This document shows, one piece after another, positions 21,512-29,652 of a DNA stretch of 34,819 bases. Location: positions 1 through 34,819 of the forward strand of contig CAIZWN010000053.1 in assembly GCA_903936705.1 (NCBI GenBank). Reading direction: 5' to 3'. The notes under the pieces were generated by a model. That model worked only from the letters and a program-made list of their open reading frames with translations. It was not told where the DNA came from and searched no databases. The stretch comes from an uncultured Myxococcales bacterium. GTDB lineage: Bacteria > Myxococcota_A > UBA9042 > DTJE01. Positions within the stretch are counted from its first letter, which is position 1, and the number at the start of each line of letters is the position of its first letter. The position numbers and the translations under genes were made by a program.

Positions 21512-22504
21512 CTATTCGCGGAACTCGATGCAGCGTGATGGCTGGTAACCCAGGATTTCCCTGGCTCGCGTCGTGTCCAGCAGGCAGGGGTAACGCATGC
21601 GATCGCGGTCAACCGAGTAGTAGTACTCAGTCATCCGCAGCTTGCGCATCGCCCAGTTCATCATCATCAGTCCGGTCTCGGGCAATGCTACGCACCGCCT
21701 CCCATTCAGTTCGGCGAACGAGGAAATCGTGGCGGTGTCGATGCCGGCGATGTTGAAGATGCCGCTGCCGGCGTCCTTCTGGATCGCCAGTCGAATGGCC
21801 TCGATGACGTCCTTCATATGGACCAGATTAAGCAGCGGATCAAACCCCAGCGCCTTGAACACCAGCCCCGAGTCGAAATACGAGTTCAGTTGGCCGCCCA
21901 CGTTACGTCCGACGATGCTGGCAAAACGCAGGATTACGACGTCCATGCCGGCTGTGTCCATTCTGGACCGGCAGATCATCTCGGCTGCCACGCGGTCCTG
22001 GATCCACTGGTCCGCCTCGGGGTCGTGGTTCAGATCGGCGTTCTCGTTCAGGTACACGGGCGTCGTTGGGTCCAGCCGGTAGACGACGTCCGACGACTTG
22101 AAGATGAATTTGCGCACCTGGCCGCCTTCGATGCATCGGTCCAGGAGGCCCTTGGTGCCCTGCACGTTCAGGCGGTGGATCTTGGGCCCTCGAAGATTCG
22201 GATGGCTGACGAAGGCCAGGTGGATGACGGTGTCGATGCCGCCGTCCGTGAACTCCGGGCCGTGGAAAAGGTCGCGTACCTGCCTGGGACGCAGGATGTC
22301 CGACGGGATGTACCGGAAGCGCGACGGATCCAGTGCGGCAAGGAAGCGGGGTCGTGGGCCAGGGGCCGTTCCCAGGACAAAACCGATCCTCGGATCCGAG
22401 GCCAGGTGCATGGCAAGGTGGCGTCCCACCGTGCTGGAGACACCCGTGATAAGAACATTGTGCTTACGTCCAGGTGATTTCGCGGTGTTACGCGTTCGTG
22501 CCAT
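21512..22504 (-). CDS. NAD-dependent epimerase/dehydratase-like SDR with altered active site
   Basis: A 330-residue extended short-chain dehydrogenase/reductase-like protein. The Rossmann motif near the N-terminus reads TGVSSTVGRHL, where the central Gly of GxxGxxG is Ser. Further landmarks: SDILRP, VIHLAF, LNVQGTKGLLD and KSSDVVY (catalytic Ser region). The expected YxxxK active-site pair is replaced by Trp167 and Arg171 (QWIQDRVAAE). Classical NAD-dependent redox chemistry by the Tyr/Lys mechanism is therefore unlikely; it may be a binding or regulatory protein, or use another mechanism. It overlaps the upstream acyltransferase gene by 17 bp, so the two are probably co-translated and act in one lipid-related process. 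It is convergent with the aminotransferase (60 bp gap, no terminator seen). Confidence 0.82.
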   Translation of the reverse strand: MARTRNTAKSPGRKHNVLITGVSSTVGRHLAMHLASDPRIGFVLGTAPGPRPRFLAALDPSRFRYIPSDILRPRQVRDLFHGPEFTDGGIDTVIHLAFVSHPNLRGPKIHRLNVQGTKGLLDRCIEGGQVRKFIFKSSDVVYRLDPTTPVYLNENADLNHDPEADQWIQDRVAAEMICRSRMDTAGMDVVILRFASIVGRNVGGQLNSYFDSGLVFKALGFDPLLNLVHMKDVIEAIRLAIQKDAGSGIFNIAGIDTATISSFAELNGRRCVALPETGLMMMNWAMRKLRMTEYYYSVDRDRMRYPCLLDTTRAREILGYQPSRCIEFRE

Positions 22505-23417
22505 GACTGTTCACTCCGGTTCGTAACTCGGTGGACCATGGGAGATTGAATACCGACTCGCGCTGGGACAGGCCCTCGTCCAGCATCTCCTGAACGCGAA
22601 CCTGAACCTTGTCGGCCAGCATCCGGACAATGGTCGGGTCGTCTGCCGCCTTGGGGGGATACTCCTCGTAGAACCGAAAGGGTTTTTCATACAGGATGTG
22701 GTAGCACGTTGGCAGGGGCACCAGGCCCAGCAGTCCAAGATGCGGGAACGTAGGCGTCACAGGGAAGTACGGGACGCCCAGCAGCCGGGCAACCGGGGCC
22801 AGGTTTGCCAGCATCGGGGCCTGTTCCTCGGAACCGATGATCGAAACCGGGACAATGGGAACGCGGTGACGCAGCGCAATCTCGATGAATCCGACGTTGA
22901 AGCGCCGCAGCCGGTATCTTTCGCCGAATGCCTTGCCGGTTCCCTTGGCGCCTTCTGGGAACAGTCCGACCAGTTCGCCCCGGCTGATCAGATCCTCGAC
23001 GTTCTTGCGCTCGCCGAAGACCTGACCTCCTCGGGACATGAAGGTGTTGACCCAGGGCATCCCAGCCGCAAAGTTGTCGACTACGCAGCGGACGACCCTG
23101 GGAGAAGCTGCCTGCCGGAAGGCGTCCACCGCCAGCATCGCGCCGTCCAGAGGCACAACTCCTCCGTGGTTCGGCACCAGCAGCGCAGCTCCTTCGGCCG
23201 GCACGTTCTGGATGCCGCGGCTTTCGACGTGGAACCAGTAGCGGTACATGAAGACCAGCGCAACATAGGCCAGCGCTGCGCTCTCGCGCTCCATGCCGAA
23301 GGGGTCGTATCCGTAACCGAGGTCCTGGAACGGGAAATTGCGCAGGCGGTCCAGTTCGTCCGCCGGCAGCAGACTTTCCGCAAGGCTCCATGCCCGGCGG
23401 CGCCATGAAAGCGTCAT
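22488..23417 (-). CDS. Lysophospholipid acyltransferase-family protein
   Basis: A 309-residue PlsC-superfamily acyltransferase. The catalytic region reads VPNHGGVVPLDG, where His and Asp are separated by six residues instead of the four in PlsC (HX4D). This matches the hemolysin/DAGAT-like branch with NHxGGxPxDG. The acceptor block FPEGAKGTGK and IVPVSIIGSEEQAP are also present. The ATG follows AGGAGG by six to seven bases. There is no clear membrane helix except a hydrophobic stretch at about 50-65 (LAYVALVFMYRYWF). It likely transfers an acyl chain to a lipid acceptor at the inner face of the cytoplasmic membrane. It overlaps the SDR-like gene; the acceptor is unknown. Confidence 0.85.
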   Translation of the reverse strand: MTLSWRRRAWSLAESLLPADELDRLRNFPFQDLGYGYDPFGMERESAALAYVALVFMYRYWFHVESRGIQNVPAEGAALLVPNHGGVVPLDGAMLAVDAFRQAASPRVVRCVVDNFAAGMPWVNTFMSRGGQVFGERKNVEDLISRGELVGLFPEGAKGTGKAFGERYRLRRFNVGFIEIALRHRVPIVPVSIIGSEEQAPMLANLAPVARLLGVPYFPVTPTFPHLGLLGLVPLPTCYHILYEKPFRFYEEYPPKAADDPTIVRMLADKVQVRVQEMLDEGLSQRESVFNLPWSTELRTGVNSHGTNA

Positions 23418-23483
23418 TGCAGTCCTCCTGCCAACGCGGGATCAGGCCCGCGATAGTTCGTGGATTCGCGTCCAGGAATGCTA

Positions 23484-23513
23484 ATGCTAATCACAGCTTC
23501 AGCGCGATGTCCA
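23484..23513 (-). promoter_or_regulatory. Candidate promoter of the acyltransferase-SDR pair
   Basis: In the 177-bp gap after priA, the minus strand has TGGACA (23513-23508) and TAGCAT (23489-23484), 18 bp apart. A short direct repeat TTAGCA-TTAGCA overlaps the -10. Weak by itself. Confidence 0.3.
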
Positions 23514-23594
23514 TAGTCGGGCTGCCTTGGCCTTTTACCGCAGGCACGGGATCGCGGGATTGAAAAAGCCGGTCAGATATCTATTCACTGACGA

Positions 23595-25835
23595 TCACAG
23601 CAGGCTGACGGGATCGATATCCAGCAGGATTCTGGTGTCGCCGTGCCCATTCCCGAACATGCGGTGCAGGCGCCAAAGGGCCTCGTTCAGGGTGCTGCGT
23701 CGCCGGCCCTTCAGCAGGATTTGCAGGCGCGTTCGCCCACGCAGCCGTTCGATCGCCGCCGCTGCGGGCCCCAGAACGATTACCTCGCGCCCTTCCCGAC
23801 CCGCCGCCATCAGAAACTGGGAAAGCGCCTCGCGAACCGCGTCCGCGTCGGTCATGGCTTGGCGCGAGTCCGGCGAGGATATCTCGATCGAAGCAAGGTG
23901 CGAATGCGGGGGATAGCCGCGCTCGCGGCGCATGCGGTTCTCGGCAACTGCAAAGCCAAGGTAGTCGTGGGTAGATGCGTACTGCAGGGCGTACTGCGAC
24001 GGGTCGTAGGTTTGAACGATTACCTGCCCGGGAATGTCGCCCCGACCTGCTCGGCCGGCAACCTGCGTCAACAACTGGAAGGTTCTTTCGGGCGCCCTGA
24101 AATCCGGGAAGGCCAGCGACTGTTCGGCCAGCAGGACCCCCACCAGCGTCACCCTGGGAAAATCGTGCCCCTTGGCAACGATTTGTGTTCCCACCAGCAC
24201 GTTGATTGCGCCGGACCTGAAATCCTCGAGGATCCTGTCCAGCCCACCCTTTGGCGCCGTGTCCGAGTCCAGTCGTCCGCACCTGGCACCGGGAACGATG
24301 CGCCCCACTTCCTCCTCGACCCGCTCGGTGCCGAATCCAAGAACCTCGACGTCCTGACTGTTGCAGGTCGGGCACGCGCCTGGCACCTGCGTCGAATGGT
24401 CGCAGTAGTGGCAGCACAAGCGTTCGGGTTTCGCGTGGTGCGTAAGCGTGATGCTGCAATTCGGACAGCGAATGGTCGTGCCGCATGTCCTGCACAGGAC
24501 GAAACGTCCGAAGCCCCGCCTGTTCAAAAACAGGATGGCCGATTCCCCGCGCTGGATGGTCGTGGCCAGGGCATCCCTCAGCGGCGGTGAAAACAGCTTC
24601 TCCCCGCCTTGTGCCGGCTGGTAGCGCAAGTCCACCAGGGTGACCCGCGGCATCGGTCGCGAAAGCACGCGGTCTGGCAGCGACAGGTAGGTCAGTTTCT
24701 TGTCGTGTGCGTTCTGGAACGTTTCCAGCGAGGGGGTTGCCGATCCCAGGATGACGGGGCAGCGCGCCAGGGTTCCACGGACCAGCGCCAGATCCCGGGC
24801 GTTATAGCGCAGTCCGTCCTGCTGCTTGTACGATGTCTCGTGTTCCTCGTCCACGACGATCATGCCCAGGTTCGGCAGGGGGGCCCACACGGCCGACCGC
24901 GGCCCCACGACAACACGCACTCGACCGGCAAGGACGTCGTCCCAGACATTCGCACGCAGGGCTTCGGGCATGGCGCTATGCAGCACGGCGGCCAGTTTGC
25001 CGAATCGGGACTCGAATCGACGGCGCAGTTCGATCGTCAGTGCTATCTCGGGCACCAGGACGATCGCCCCCTTACCGGTTTCCAGGGTCGTCTCGATTGC
25101 CCGCAGGTAGACCTCGGTCTTGCCGGAACCTGTGACGCCGTGCAGCAGGAAGCCCGTATAGCCGGCTTGCCGTATTGTCGGCAGGATTTTTTCCAGCACG
25201 GCCGTCTGGTCGGCGGTTGGAACCGGGCGCTCGACGCCGGATGGCAGTTCGGGTTGAACTGGCATCTCGGGTGCGCGCTGGTCAATTACGAGGCATCCGC
25301 GCGCCAGCAGGCGGCGTATTGAAACGGCGCCATCCGTTACCAGGCGCTTGGCCTGCTGGATGTCCATCGGGCCGGCGGCTTCAAGTGCATCAAGGACGGC
25401 GTTGTCCTTTGCCGATCGGAATGGCACATCGGGTCGCTCGACGAATCGAATGAACGACTCGGTGCGCGGGGTCCTTCTTGCGAACAGGGACGGCATTGCG
25501 GTGCGAGCGACCACACCCGCGGGCGCCACGTAGTATCGGGCCGTCCAATCGATCAGGTCCATCAGGTCCGGTGGCCACGGTGCGCGTGTTGTAGCTAGGC
25601 CGGTCAGCGGCGACAGCCTGGGCGGATCGTCATCACCGGGTGCCCGCACGGCGACAACCAGGCCGGTCACCTCGCGTCGACGCACCGGACATGTCACCTG
25701 TGCGCCGCGATGCACCTGTCCCAGCAGTCCCACCGGGATCGAGTAGGTGTAGGTGCGAGCCAGCGGCAACAGCAGCAGCACATCGGCCACGGCAGTTGTG
25801 CCAGATGATGCCCGTGCTGAATTGACCTGATCCAT
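23595..25835 (-). CDS. priA: Primosomal replication protein N' (PriA helicase)
   Basis: PriA recognises stalled or recombined forks, unwinds with 3'-5' polarity and reloads DnaB. ATG 25835 is chosen (746 residues) because GAGG precedes it and the open frame further up lacks a ribosome site. Order: DNA-binding N-domain about 15-115 (ADVLLLLPLARTYTYSIP), winged-helix region, helicase core with Walker A GVTGSGKTEVYL (about residue 237), Walker B VVDEEHETSYKQQDG (DEEH about 329), motif III LGSATPSLET, the zinc region with four CxxC pairs (CRTCG, CPNC, CHYC, CPTC, about 448-490), GTERVEEEV, GTQIVAKGHDFP and QVAGRAGRG. All key residues are intact. It lies 49 bp downstream of the Sm-like gene on the same strand and is probably co-transcribed with it. 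Confidence 0.96.
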   Translation of the reverse strand: MDQVNSARASSGTTAVADVLLLLPLARTYTYSIPVGLLGQVHRGAQVTCPVRRREVTGLVVAVRAPGDDDPPRLSPLTGLATTRAPWPPDLMDLIDWTARYYVAPAGVVARTAMPSLFARRTPRTESFIRFVERPDVPFRSAKDNAVLDALEAAGPMDIQQAKRLVTDGAVSIRRLLARGCLVIDQRAPEMPVQPELPSGVERPVPTADQTAVLEKILPTIRQAGYTGFLLHGVTGSGKTEVYLRAIETTLETGKGAIVLVPEIALTIELRRRFESRFGKLAAVLHSAMPEALRANVWDDVLAGRVRVVVGPRSAVWAPLPNLGMIVVDEEHETSYKQQDGLRYNARDLALVRGTLARCPVILGSATPSLETFQNAHDKKLTYLSLPDRVLSRPMPRVTLVDLRYQPAQGGEKLFSPPLRDALATTIQRGESAILFLNRRGFGRFVLCRTCGTTIRCPNCSITLTHHAKPERLCCHYCDHSTQVPGACPTCNSQDVEVLGFGTERVEEEVGRIVPGARCGRLDSDTAPKGGLDRILEDFRSGAINVLVGTQIVAKGHDFPRVTLVGVLLAEQSLAFPDFRAPERTFQLLTQVAGRAGRGDIPGQVIVQTYDPSQYALQYASTHDYLGFAVAENRMRRERGYPPHSHLASIEISSPDSRQAMTDADAVREALSQFLMAAGREGREVIVLGPAAAAIERLRGRTRLQILLKGRRRSTLNEALWRLHRMFGNGHGDTRILLDIDPVSLL

Positions 25836-25884
25836 CGGAGCCTCGGAGCTTGCGATTCCATACCGGACTGCAGGTACCAAACCG

Positions 25885-26760
25885 TCAGGCGACGTCGAAG
25901 GGGCGTTCCTTCACCAGCGCATGTGTCAAGACGCCGATCGTTGTCTCGCCGCAACCGAGTTCGATCTCATATATGGCGACACGGACGGGACGACCCTGAA
26001 TCGTCTGGCCGTCCCGAAACCTGAATGACACCATTGGCTGTTCACGCGCCCACTTCAGGGCAAGTTCCTCGTCGGGTCTCCAGCGTTCGGCCAGGACCGT
26101 CGAGAACCCCGGCGAGGCGGAAGCTGCATCCGGGGCGCCCTGTACAACTTCCGTGAGGGAGTCAAGGCTTTCGGCCTTGGAGTAGAACTTGATCTGGTGC
26201 TTCTTGAAGGTTTCAACAATGTCCGAATCCCTGCGATGCAGGGCAATGTCATAGCGTCCGACCCGGGTCAGGCGCCCGACCACGATGCCGTGCTCGAAGA
26301 GGCCAATGGCGACCATCGTTCCTTGCAGGGCACCTAGACGATCCGAGTGGAACGAGGCGTTTTGCGCCTTCCAGACAGACTGGATCCTTTGTGCACGGTC
26401 CAGCGGAAGCCTGTCGTTCGCCACCTGGCCGGCAAGACTGGGTTCCAGGCCATCGCGCACAAATTTGTCTCGACGTTGCTTGATGAAAAGGTCCTTCAGG
26501 ACGTGATCCAGCGTCTCCTGGCCACGCAATACGGTGACAGCACGTGAAAACGGAATGCCGGATCGCTTGGCGATATCCATTGCATGTGCGCGTTCTTCGG
26601 GACTGAGGCCTGGCGACTGGTCGTCGGGCTTCTTGCGCCCGCGTCCGCCGGATTTCGGTGAGCGGCCACGTGACGTCAATGTGCCGGATCGCGAATCGCC
26701 GCTGCCAGCGGCCTGTCTGCGGGGAGCATCCGAGGATCCAGTGGGGCGGCCGGCTGCCAT
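25885..26760 (-). CDS. Putative RNA-binding protein with two tandem Sm/Hfq-like domains
   Basis: A 291-residue protein; ATG 26760 follows GGAGG by four bases. Residues 1-50 are Arg/Gly/Ser-rich and basic, probably disordered and able to contact nucleic acid. Residues about 51-103 are helical (SPEERAHAMDIAKRSGIPF). Two segments each align by eye with the whole Hfq fold. Segment one, about 142-193: LGALQGTMVAIGLF, then HGIVVGRLTRVGRYDIAL and TFKKHQIKF, matching Hfq NALRRERVPVSIY, NGIKLQGQIESFDQFVILL and VYKHAIST. Segment two, about 235-287: MVSFRFRDGQTIQGRPV, YEIEL, GVLTHALVKE. The lysine-histidine of the Hfq YKH motif is kept in segment one (KKH); segment two keeps only the His. Being covalently paired, it might form a trimer-of-dimers ring. 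Function is inferred from fold similarity only. It lies upstream of priA and is divergent from slyD. Confidence 0.75.
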   Translation of the reverse strand: MAAGRPTGSSDAPRRQAAGSGDSRSGTLTSRGRSPKSGGRGRKKPDDQSPGLSPEERAHAMDIAKRSGIPFSRAVTVLRGQETLDHVLKDLFIKQRRDKFVRDGLEPSLAGQVANDRLPLDRAQRIQSVWKAQNASFHSDRLGALQGTMVAIGLFEHGIVVGRLTRVGRYDIALHRRDSDIVETFKKHQIKFYSKAESLDSLTEVVQGAPDAASASPGFSTVLAERWRPDEELALKWAREQPMVSFRFRDGQTIQGRPVRVAIYEIELGCGETTIGVLTHALVKERPFDVA

Positions 26761-26778
26761 GGCGCCTCCAGTTTCCAG

Positions 26779-26796
26779 CGCTACCCTAGCGTAGCG
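26779..26796. promoter_or_regulatory. Perfect dyad over the Sm-like gene promoter
   Basis: CGCTAC-CCTAGC-GTAGCG is a perfect 6+6-bp inverted repeat with a 6-bp centre. It lies 19 bp upstream of the ATG and covers the proposed -10 element of the minus-strand promoter, so it could be an operator. No regulator is identified. Confidence 0.4.
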
Positions 26797-26811
26797 AAGG
26801 GTGTGATGCAA
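26783..26811 (-). promoter_or_regulatory. Candidate promoter for the Sm-like protein and priA
   Basis: On the minus strand, TTGCAT (26811-26806) and TAGGGT (26788-26783) are 17 bp apart. The predicted start near 26776 gives a very short leader before ATG 26760. The -10 match is weak. Confidence 0.3.
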
Positions 26812-26833
26812 GCGCCCCCGATGGACGTGAGGC

Positions 26834-26862
26834 TTGCGTTCGCGACGATGAAAAGGTAAACG
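26834..26862 (+). promoter_or_regulatory. Weak candidate promoter for slyD
   Basis: TTGCGT (26834-26839) and TAAACG (26857-26862) are 17 bp apart, with a leader of about 80 nt to ATG 26952. The -10 match is poor. The 26863-26951 leader shows nothing else clear apart from the GGAGG ribosome site. Confidence 0.25.
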
Positions 26863-26951
26863 TGCGCAGTCGTGCCTGCCGACGGGAGCGCACCGAGGGC
26901 TCGGGATGACGCGAGGCGGGCGGACGATTCATCGAGTCAAGGAGGTTCCCT

Positions 26952-27461
26952 ATGAAGGGAGCACCGCACAAGGTTCTGGTTCTGGACTATATCCTGCGCA
27001 GTCCCGACGGTGAGATCGTCGATCGCAGTGAGCCCGGCGACCCGATGTCCCTGCACCTTGGGAAAGGGCTTGTGGTGGACGGGTTCGAGGAAGGGGTCAA
27101 GGATCTCGGCGAGGGGCAGTCTGTTCGATTCACCGTTCCGGCTGACCAGGGATACGGCGTCCGGGACGAGGGCCTGCTGCAGAGTCTGCCGCGCAGCATG
27201 TTTCCGGAGGATTTCGACGGCGAGCCAGGAACCACGATCTCGTTCGAGACCGATATGGGAGAAGGCATGCTGACCGTTATCGAGTCCGACGGCGACATGG
27301 TCTCGTGCGATTTCAACCACCCGTTGGCTGGTATCGATCTGGACTTCGAGGTCACGGTCCTGAAGGTCGAGGAGCACGACGAGGCCGATTGCGATTGCGA
27401 TTGTGATGGCGATTGCGACGATGACAAGAGCGACAAAGGCTGCGCCTGCGGACATCATTGA
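26952..27461 (+). CDS. slyD: SlyD-like FKBP-type peptidyl-prolyl isomerase / metallochaperone
   Basis: A 169-residue cytoplasmic folding helper with an FKBP domain (YILRSPDGEIVDRSE, then MSLHLGKGLVVDGFEEGVKDL), interrupted by the IF chaperone flap (about 72-125, with VPADQGYGVRDEGLLQSLPR) and closed by MVSCDFNHPLAGIDLDFEVTVL. The NHPLAG motif is diagnostic for SlyD. The C-terminal tail is Asp/Cys/His-rich (repeated DCDCDC, then CACGHH), suiting nickel or other metal binding, but shorter than in E. coli (196 residues). ATG 26952 follows GGAGG. It is convergent with hemH (24 bp gap). Confidence 0.95.
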   Translation: MKGAPHKVLVLDYILRSPDGEIVDRSEPGDPMSLHLGKGLVVDGFEEGVKDLGEGQSVRFTVPADQGYGVRDEGLLQSLPRSMFPEDFDGEPGTTISFETDMGEGMLTVIESDGDMVSCDFNHPLAGIDLDFEVTVLKVEEHDEADCDCDCDGDCDDDKSDKGCACGHH

Positions 27462-27485
27462 TCAGCGATCCGGCCTTCAGCCCTG

Positions 27486-28460
27486 TCACAACGCGCTGAT
27501 GACGATTTCAGCCAGCGCAGCCGCGAACTCGGGGCTGTCGTTCAGGGCAGGAACCCGCACGAATGTTTCTATTCCGGCTTCCCTGGCCTGTTCCCGATAG
27601 GTCACCTCGATCTCGTACAGCGTCTCGATGTGGTCCGACACAAAGGCCACAGGCACCACGACAAGGGCTGCGATATGCTCGGCGGCGGCGGTTCGAATCG
27701 CCTGCTCGGTCGATGGAGTCAGCCATTTTACAGGTCCTACGCGACTCTGATAGCACGTGACCGCCGATGGCGCATCGCTGCCAAGCCTGGACATCACGGC
27801 TGCCACCGTTTGCGCCACTTGCGATGGATATGGGTCGCCCGCCTCCACGTACCGCAAGGGGAGGCCATGGGCCGAAAACAGGATGCGGGTGCGTTCGCGG
27901 ATGTTCGCTGGCACCTGGGCAAGCGCCTGTTCAACGGTCCTTGCAAGGGCCGCGACATAGCCCGGGTGGTCGGCCCAGTCTGTAACTTCAACCGGCTGTA
28001 TCTGCGGGTGAAACCTGGCCAGAAGATCGCGGACCTCGTCCAGTGACGAGTCGGTGGTGGTTCTTGAATGTTGCGGGTACAGCGGCAACAGCACCAGACG
28101 CTCGACACCATCGGCTGCAATCTTTTGCAGGACCGATGCGGCGCGCGGCTTTACGTATCTCATCGCAACGTGCACCGGCATGGGCCTCCCGGCGGCCGCC
28201 AGCGAGGCACGCAGCGCAATCGCCTGCCGGGCGGTGTGTGGGCCGATAGGCGATCCGCCGCCGATGGCCGCGTATTGCAAGGCCACGTGCGGTGCCCTGC
28301 GCCAGGCAATGAAACGGGCAAGCGGCAGGCGAACGAATGCGGGAACGGCCAGGATGGCCGGGTCCGACAGCAGGTTTCGAAGGAACGGGCGAATGTCATC
28401 CAGGGTCGCCGGACCACCCATCTGCAAGAGGATTACGGCTGTGCGCTGGGCGTTGCTCAC
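27486..28460 (-). CDS. hemH: Ferrochelatase
   Basis: HemH inserts iron into a porphyrin to make heme; depending on the lineage the substrate is protoporphyrin IX or a coproporphyrin. GTG 28460 (324 residues) is chosen: GGAG lies seven bases upstream and the N-terminus then begins with the family strand TAVILLQMGGP. The open frame upstream overlaps hemE and is not homologous. Landmarks: PHVALQYAAIGGGSPI, LLPLYPQHSRTTT, LFSAHGLPLRYVEAGDPY (the metal-ligand His), CYQSRVGPVKWLTPS and NDSPEF (Glu). There is no membrane segment. It sits 34 bp downstream of hemE and is probably co-transcribed. No hemG, hemY or hemQ is in the window, so the exact late branch cannot be told. Confidence 0.94.
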   Translation of the reverse strand: MSNAQRTAVILLQMGGPATLDDIRPFLRNLLSDPAILAVPAFVRLPLARFIAWRRAPHVALQYAAIGGGSPIGPHTARQAIALRASLAAAGRPMPVHVAMRYVKPRAASVLQKIAADGVERLVLLPLYPQHSRTTTDSSLDEVRDLLARFHPQIQPVEVTDWADHPGYVAALARTVEQALAQVPANIRERTRILFSAHGLPLRYVEAGDPYPSQVAQTVAAVMSRLGSDAPSAVTCYQSRVGPVKWLTPSTEQAIRTAAAEHIAALVVVPVAFVSDHIETLYEIEVTYREQAREAGIETFVRVPALNDSPEFAAALAEIVISAL

Positions 28461-28494
28461 GGGTTGCTCCGGAAGGGCCCCCCAACAAACCGGT

Positions 28495-29511
28495 CTACCT
28501 GCGCCCTGCTTCGTGCACGGCATCCACCAGCGTGGAAACGCTTTCGGGCGGGGTTTCCTTGTTGATTCCGTGGCCCAGGTTGAACACGTGTCCGAAGGCC
28601 GCGCGACCCTCCTGCACCACTTCGGCTGCTCGCTGGCGCAGCAGTTCTGCCGGGCCCAGAAGCAGCGACGGGTCCAGGTTTCCCTGGACTGCCACGTTCC
28701 CTCCCAGGCGGCCGATGACGTTCGACAGCCGGACGCGGAAATCAACGCCCAGAACGTCGGCTTCGCTGGTCTGGGCAACCTCGACCAGCGGGGCGATGCC
28801 ATTGACGAAGTAGATTACTGGCACGCCATTCCGTTTCACACGCCTGATTATGGCCCTGGCCGCCGGCAGCGCGAATGCCTCGAAATCCGCTGGCGACAAC
28901 AGGCCGGCCCAGGTGTCAAACAACTGGACCGCGTTCGCGCCGGCGTCGATCTGCGCCTGGAGGTACGGCGCGATGGTATCGGCCAGGCGGTCGAGGAGGT
29001 CGCGAAATGCAACCGGGTCGTTGAACATCAGCGACTTGGCATGGATGAAATCGCGCGATCCACCACCCTCGATCATGTACGTCGCAAGCGTGAACGGCGC
29101 GCCGGCAAACCCGATCAGCGCCTTGTCCGCGGGAATAGCGGCACGGATCTTGGACACGGTTTCCATCACGAACCCGGTATCTGTCGCCGGATCAGGCACC
29201 CGCAGGGCGCGGACGTCAGCCGCCGATCGCACCGGGCGTGGCAGGCGTGGTTCCGGCACGAATTCCACAGGGACGCCCATTGCCTCGACGGGCACCAGGA
29301 TGTCGCTGAAGAGGATGGCTGCATCAAGGTCGTACCGCCGCAGGGGTTGCAGCGTCGCTTCGGTGCACATGGTTGGGCTTTTGCAGAAGTCCATGAATTC
29401 GGTGCCCTTCCGCAACTGTCGATATTCGGGCAGATAGCGTCCCGCCTGCCGCATGATCCACACTGGTGTAGTATCGACCTGGCGGCCAAGGCAGGCATCT
29501 ATGAAACGCAT
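28495..29511 (-). CDS. hemE: Uroporphyrinogen decarboxylase
   Basis: HemE decarboxylates uroporphyrinogen III to coproporphyrinogen III. ATG 29511 (338 residues) follows GGAG and the mature family start FIDACLGRQ; the frame is open upstream to 29922 without similarity and overlaps the divergent plus-strand genes. The signature PVWIMRQAGRYLPEYR carries the substrate-binding Arg residues. ILFSDILVPVEAMG has the essential Asp; FAGAPFTLATYMIEGG, DTWAGLLSP (Tyr/Asp region) and FNLGHGI also fit. Length is normal. It is first gene of the hemE-hemH pair. Confidence 0.96.
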   Translation of the reverse strand: MRFIDACLGRQVDTTPVWIMRQAGRYLPEYRQLRKGTEFMDFCKSPTMCTEATLQPLRRYDLDAAILFSDILVPVEAMGVPVEFVPEPRLPRPVRSAADVRALRVPDPATDTGFVMETVSKIRAAIPADKALIGFAGAPFTLATYMIEGGGSRDFIHAKSLMFNDPVAFRDLLDRLADTIAPYLQAQIDAGANAVQLFDTWAGLLSPADFEAFALPAARAIIRRVKRNGVPVIYFVNGIAPLVEVAQTSEADVLGVDFRVRLSNVIGRLGGNVAVQGNLDPSLLLGPAELLRQRAAEVVQEGRAAFGHVFNLGHGINKETPPESVSTLVDAVHEAGRR

Positions 29512-29591
29512 GGGGTTCTCCGGTGTACGGGTAACGCGGGATCCTGTACCACGGGCGAAGGGAGAACACCAATCGATTCCCGCGGCACACC

Positions 29592-29622
29592 TTGACTTTT
29601 CAGGCGTTGTCGGCAATAGAAC
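29592..29622 (+). promoter_or_regulatory. Candidate promoter for the 82-residue ORF/TPR operon
   Basis: TTGACT (29592-29597) is followed by TAGAAC (29617-29622) after 19 bp, longer than ideal. The leader to ATG 29653 would be about 23 nt. Confidence 0.3.
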
Positions 29623-29652
29623 ACCGGGGATCGCACCCGGGAAGGGGGGTCG

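Noticed and set aside
28461-28802. N-terminal extension of the hemH frame
   Set aside because: It lies inside hemE and reads as low-quality Trp/Arg/Ser-rich sequence. GTG 28460 starts the ferrochelatase family sequence.
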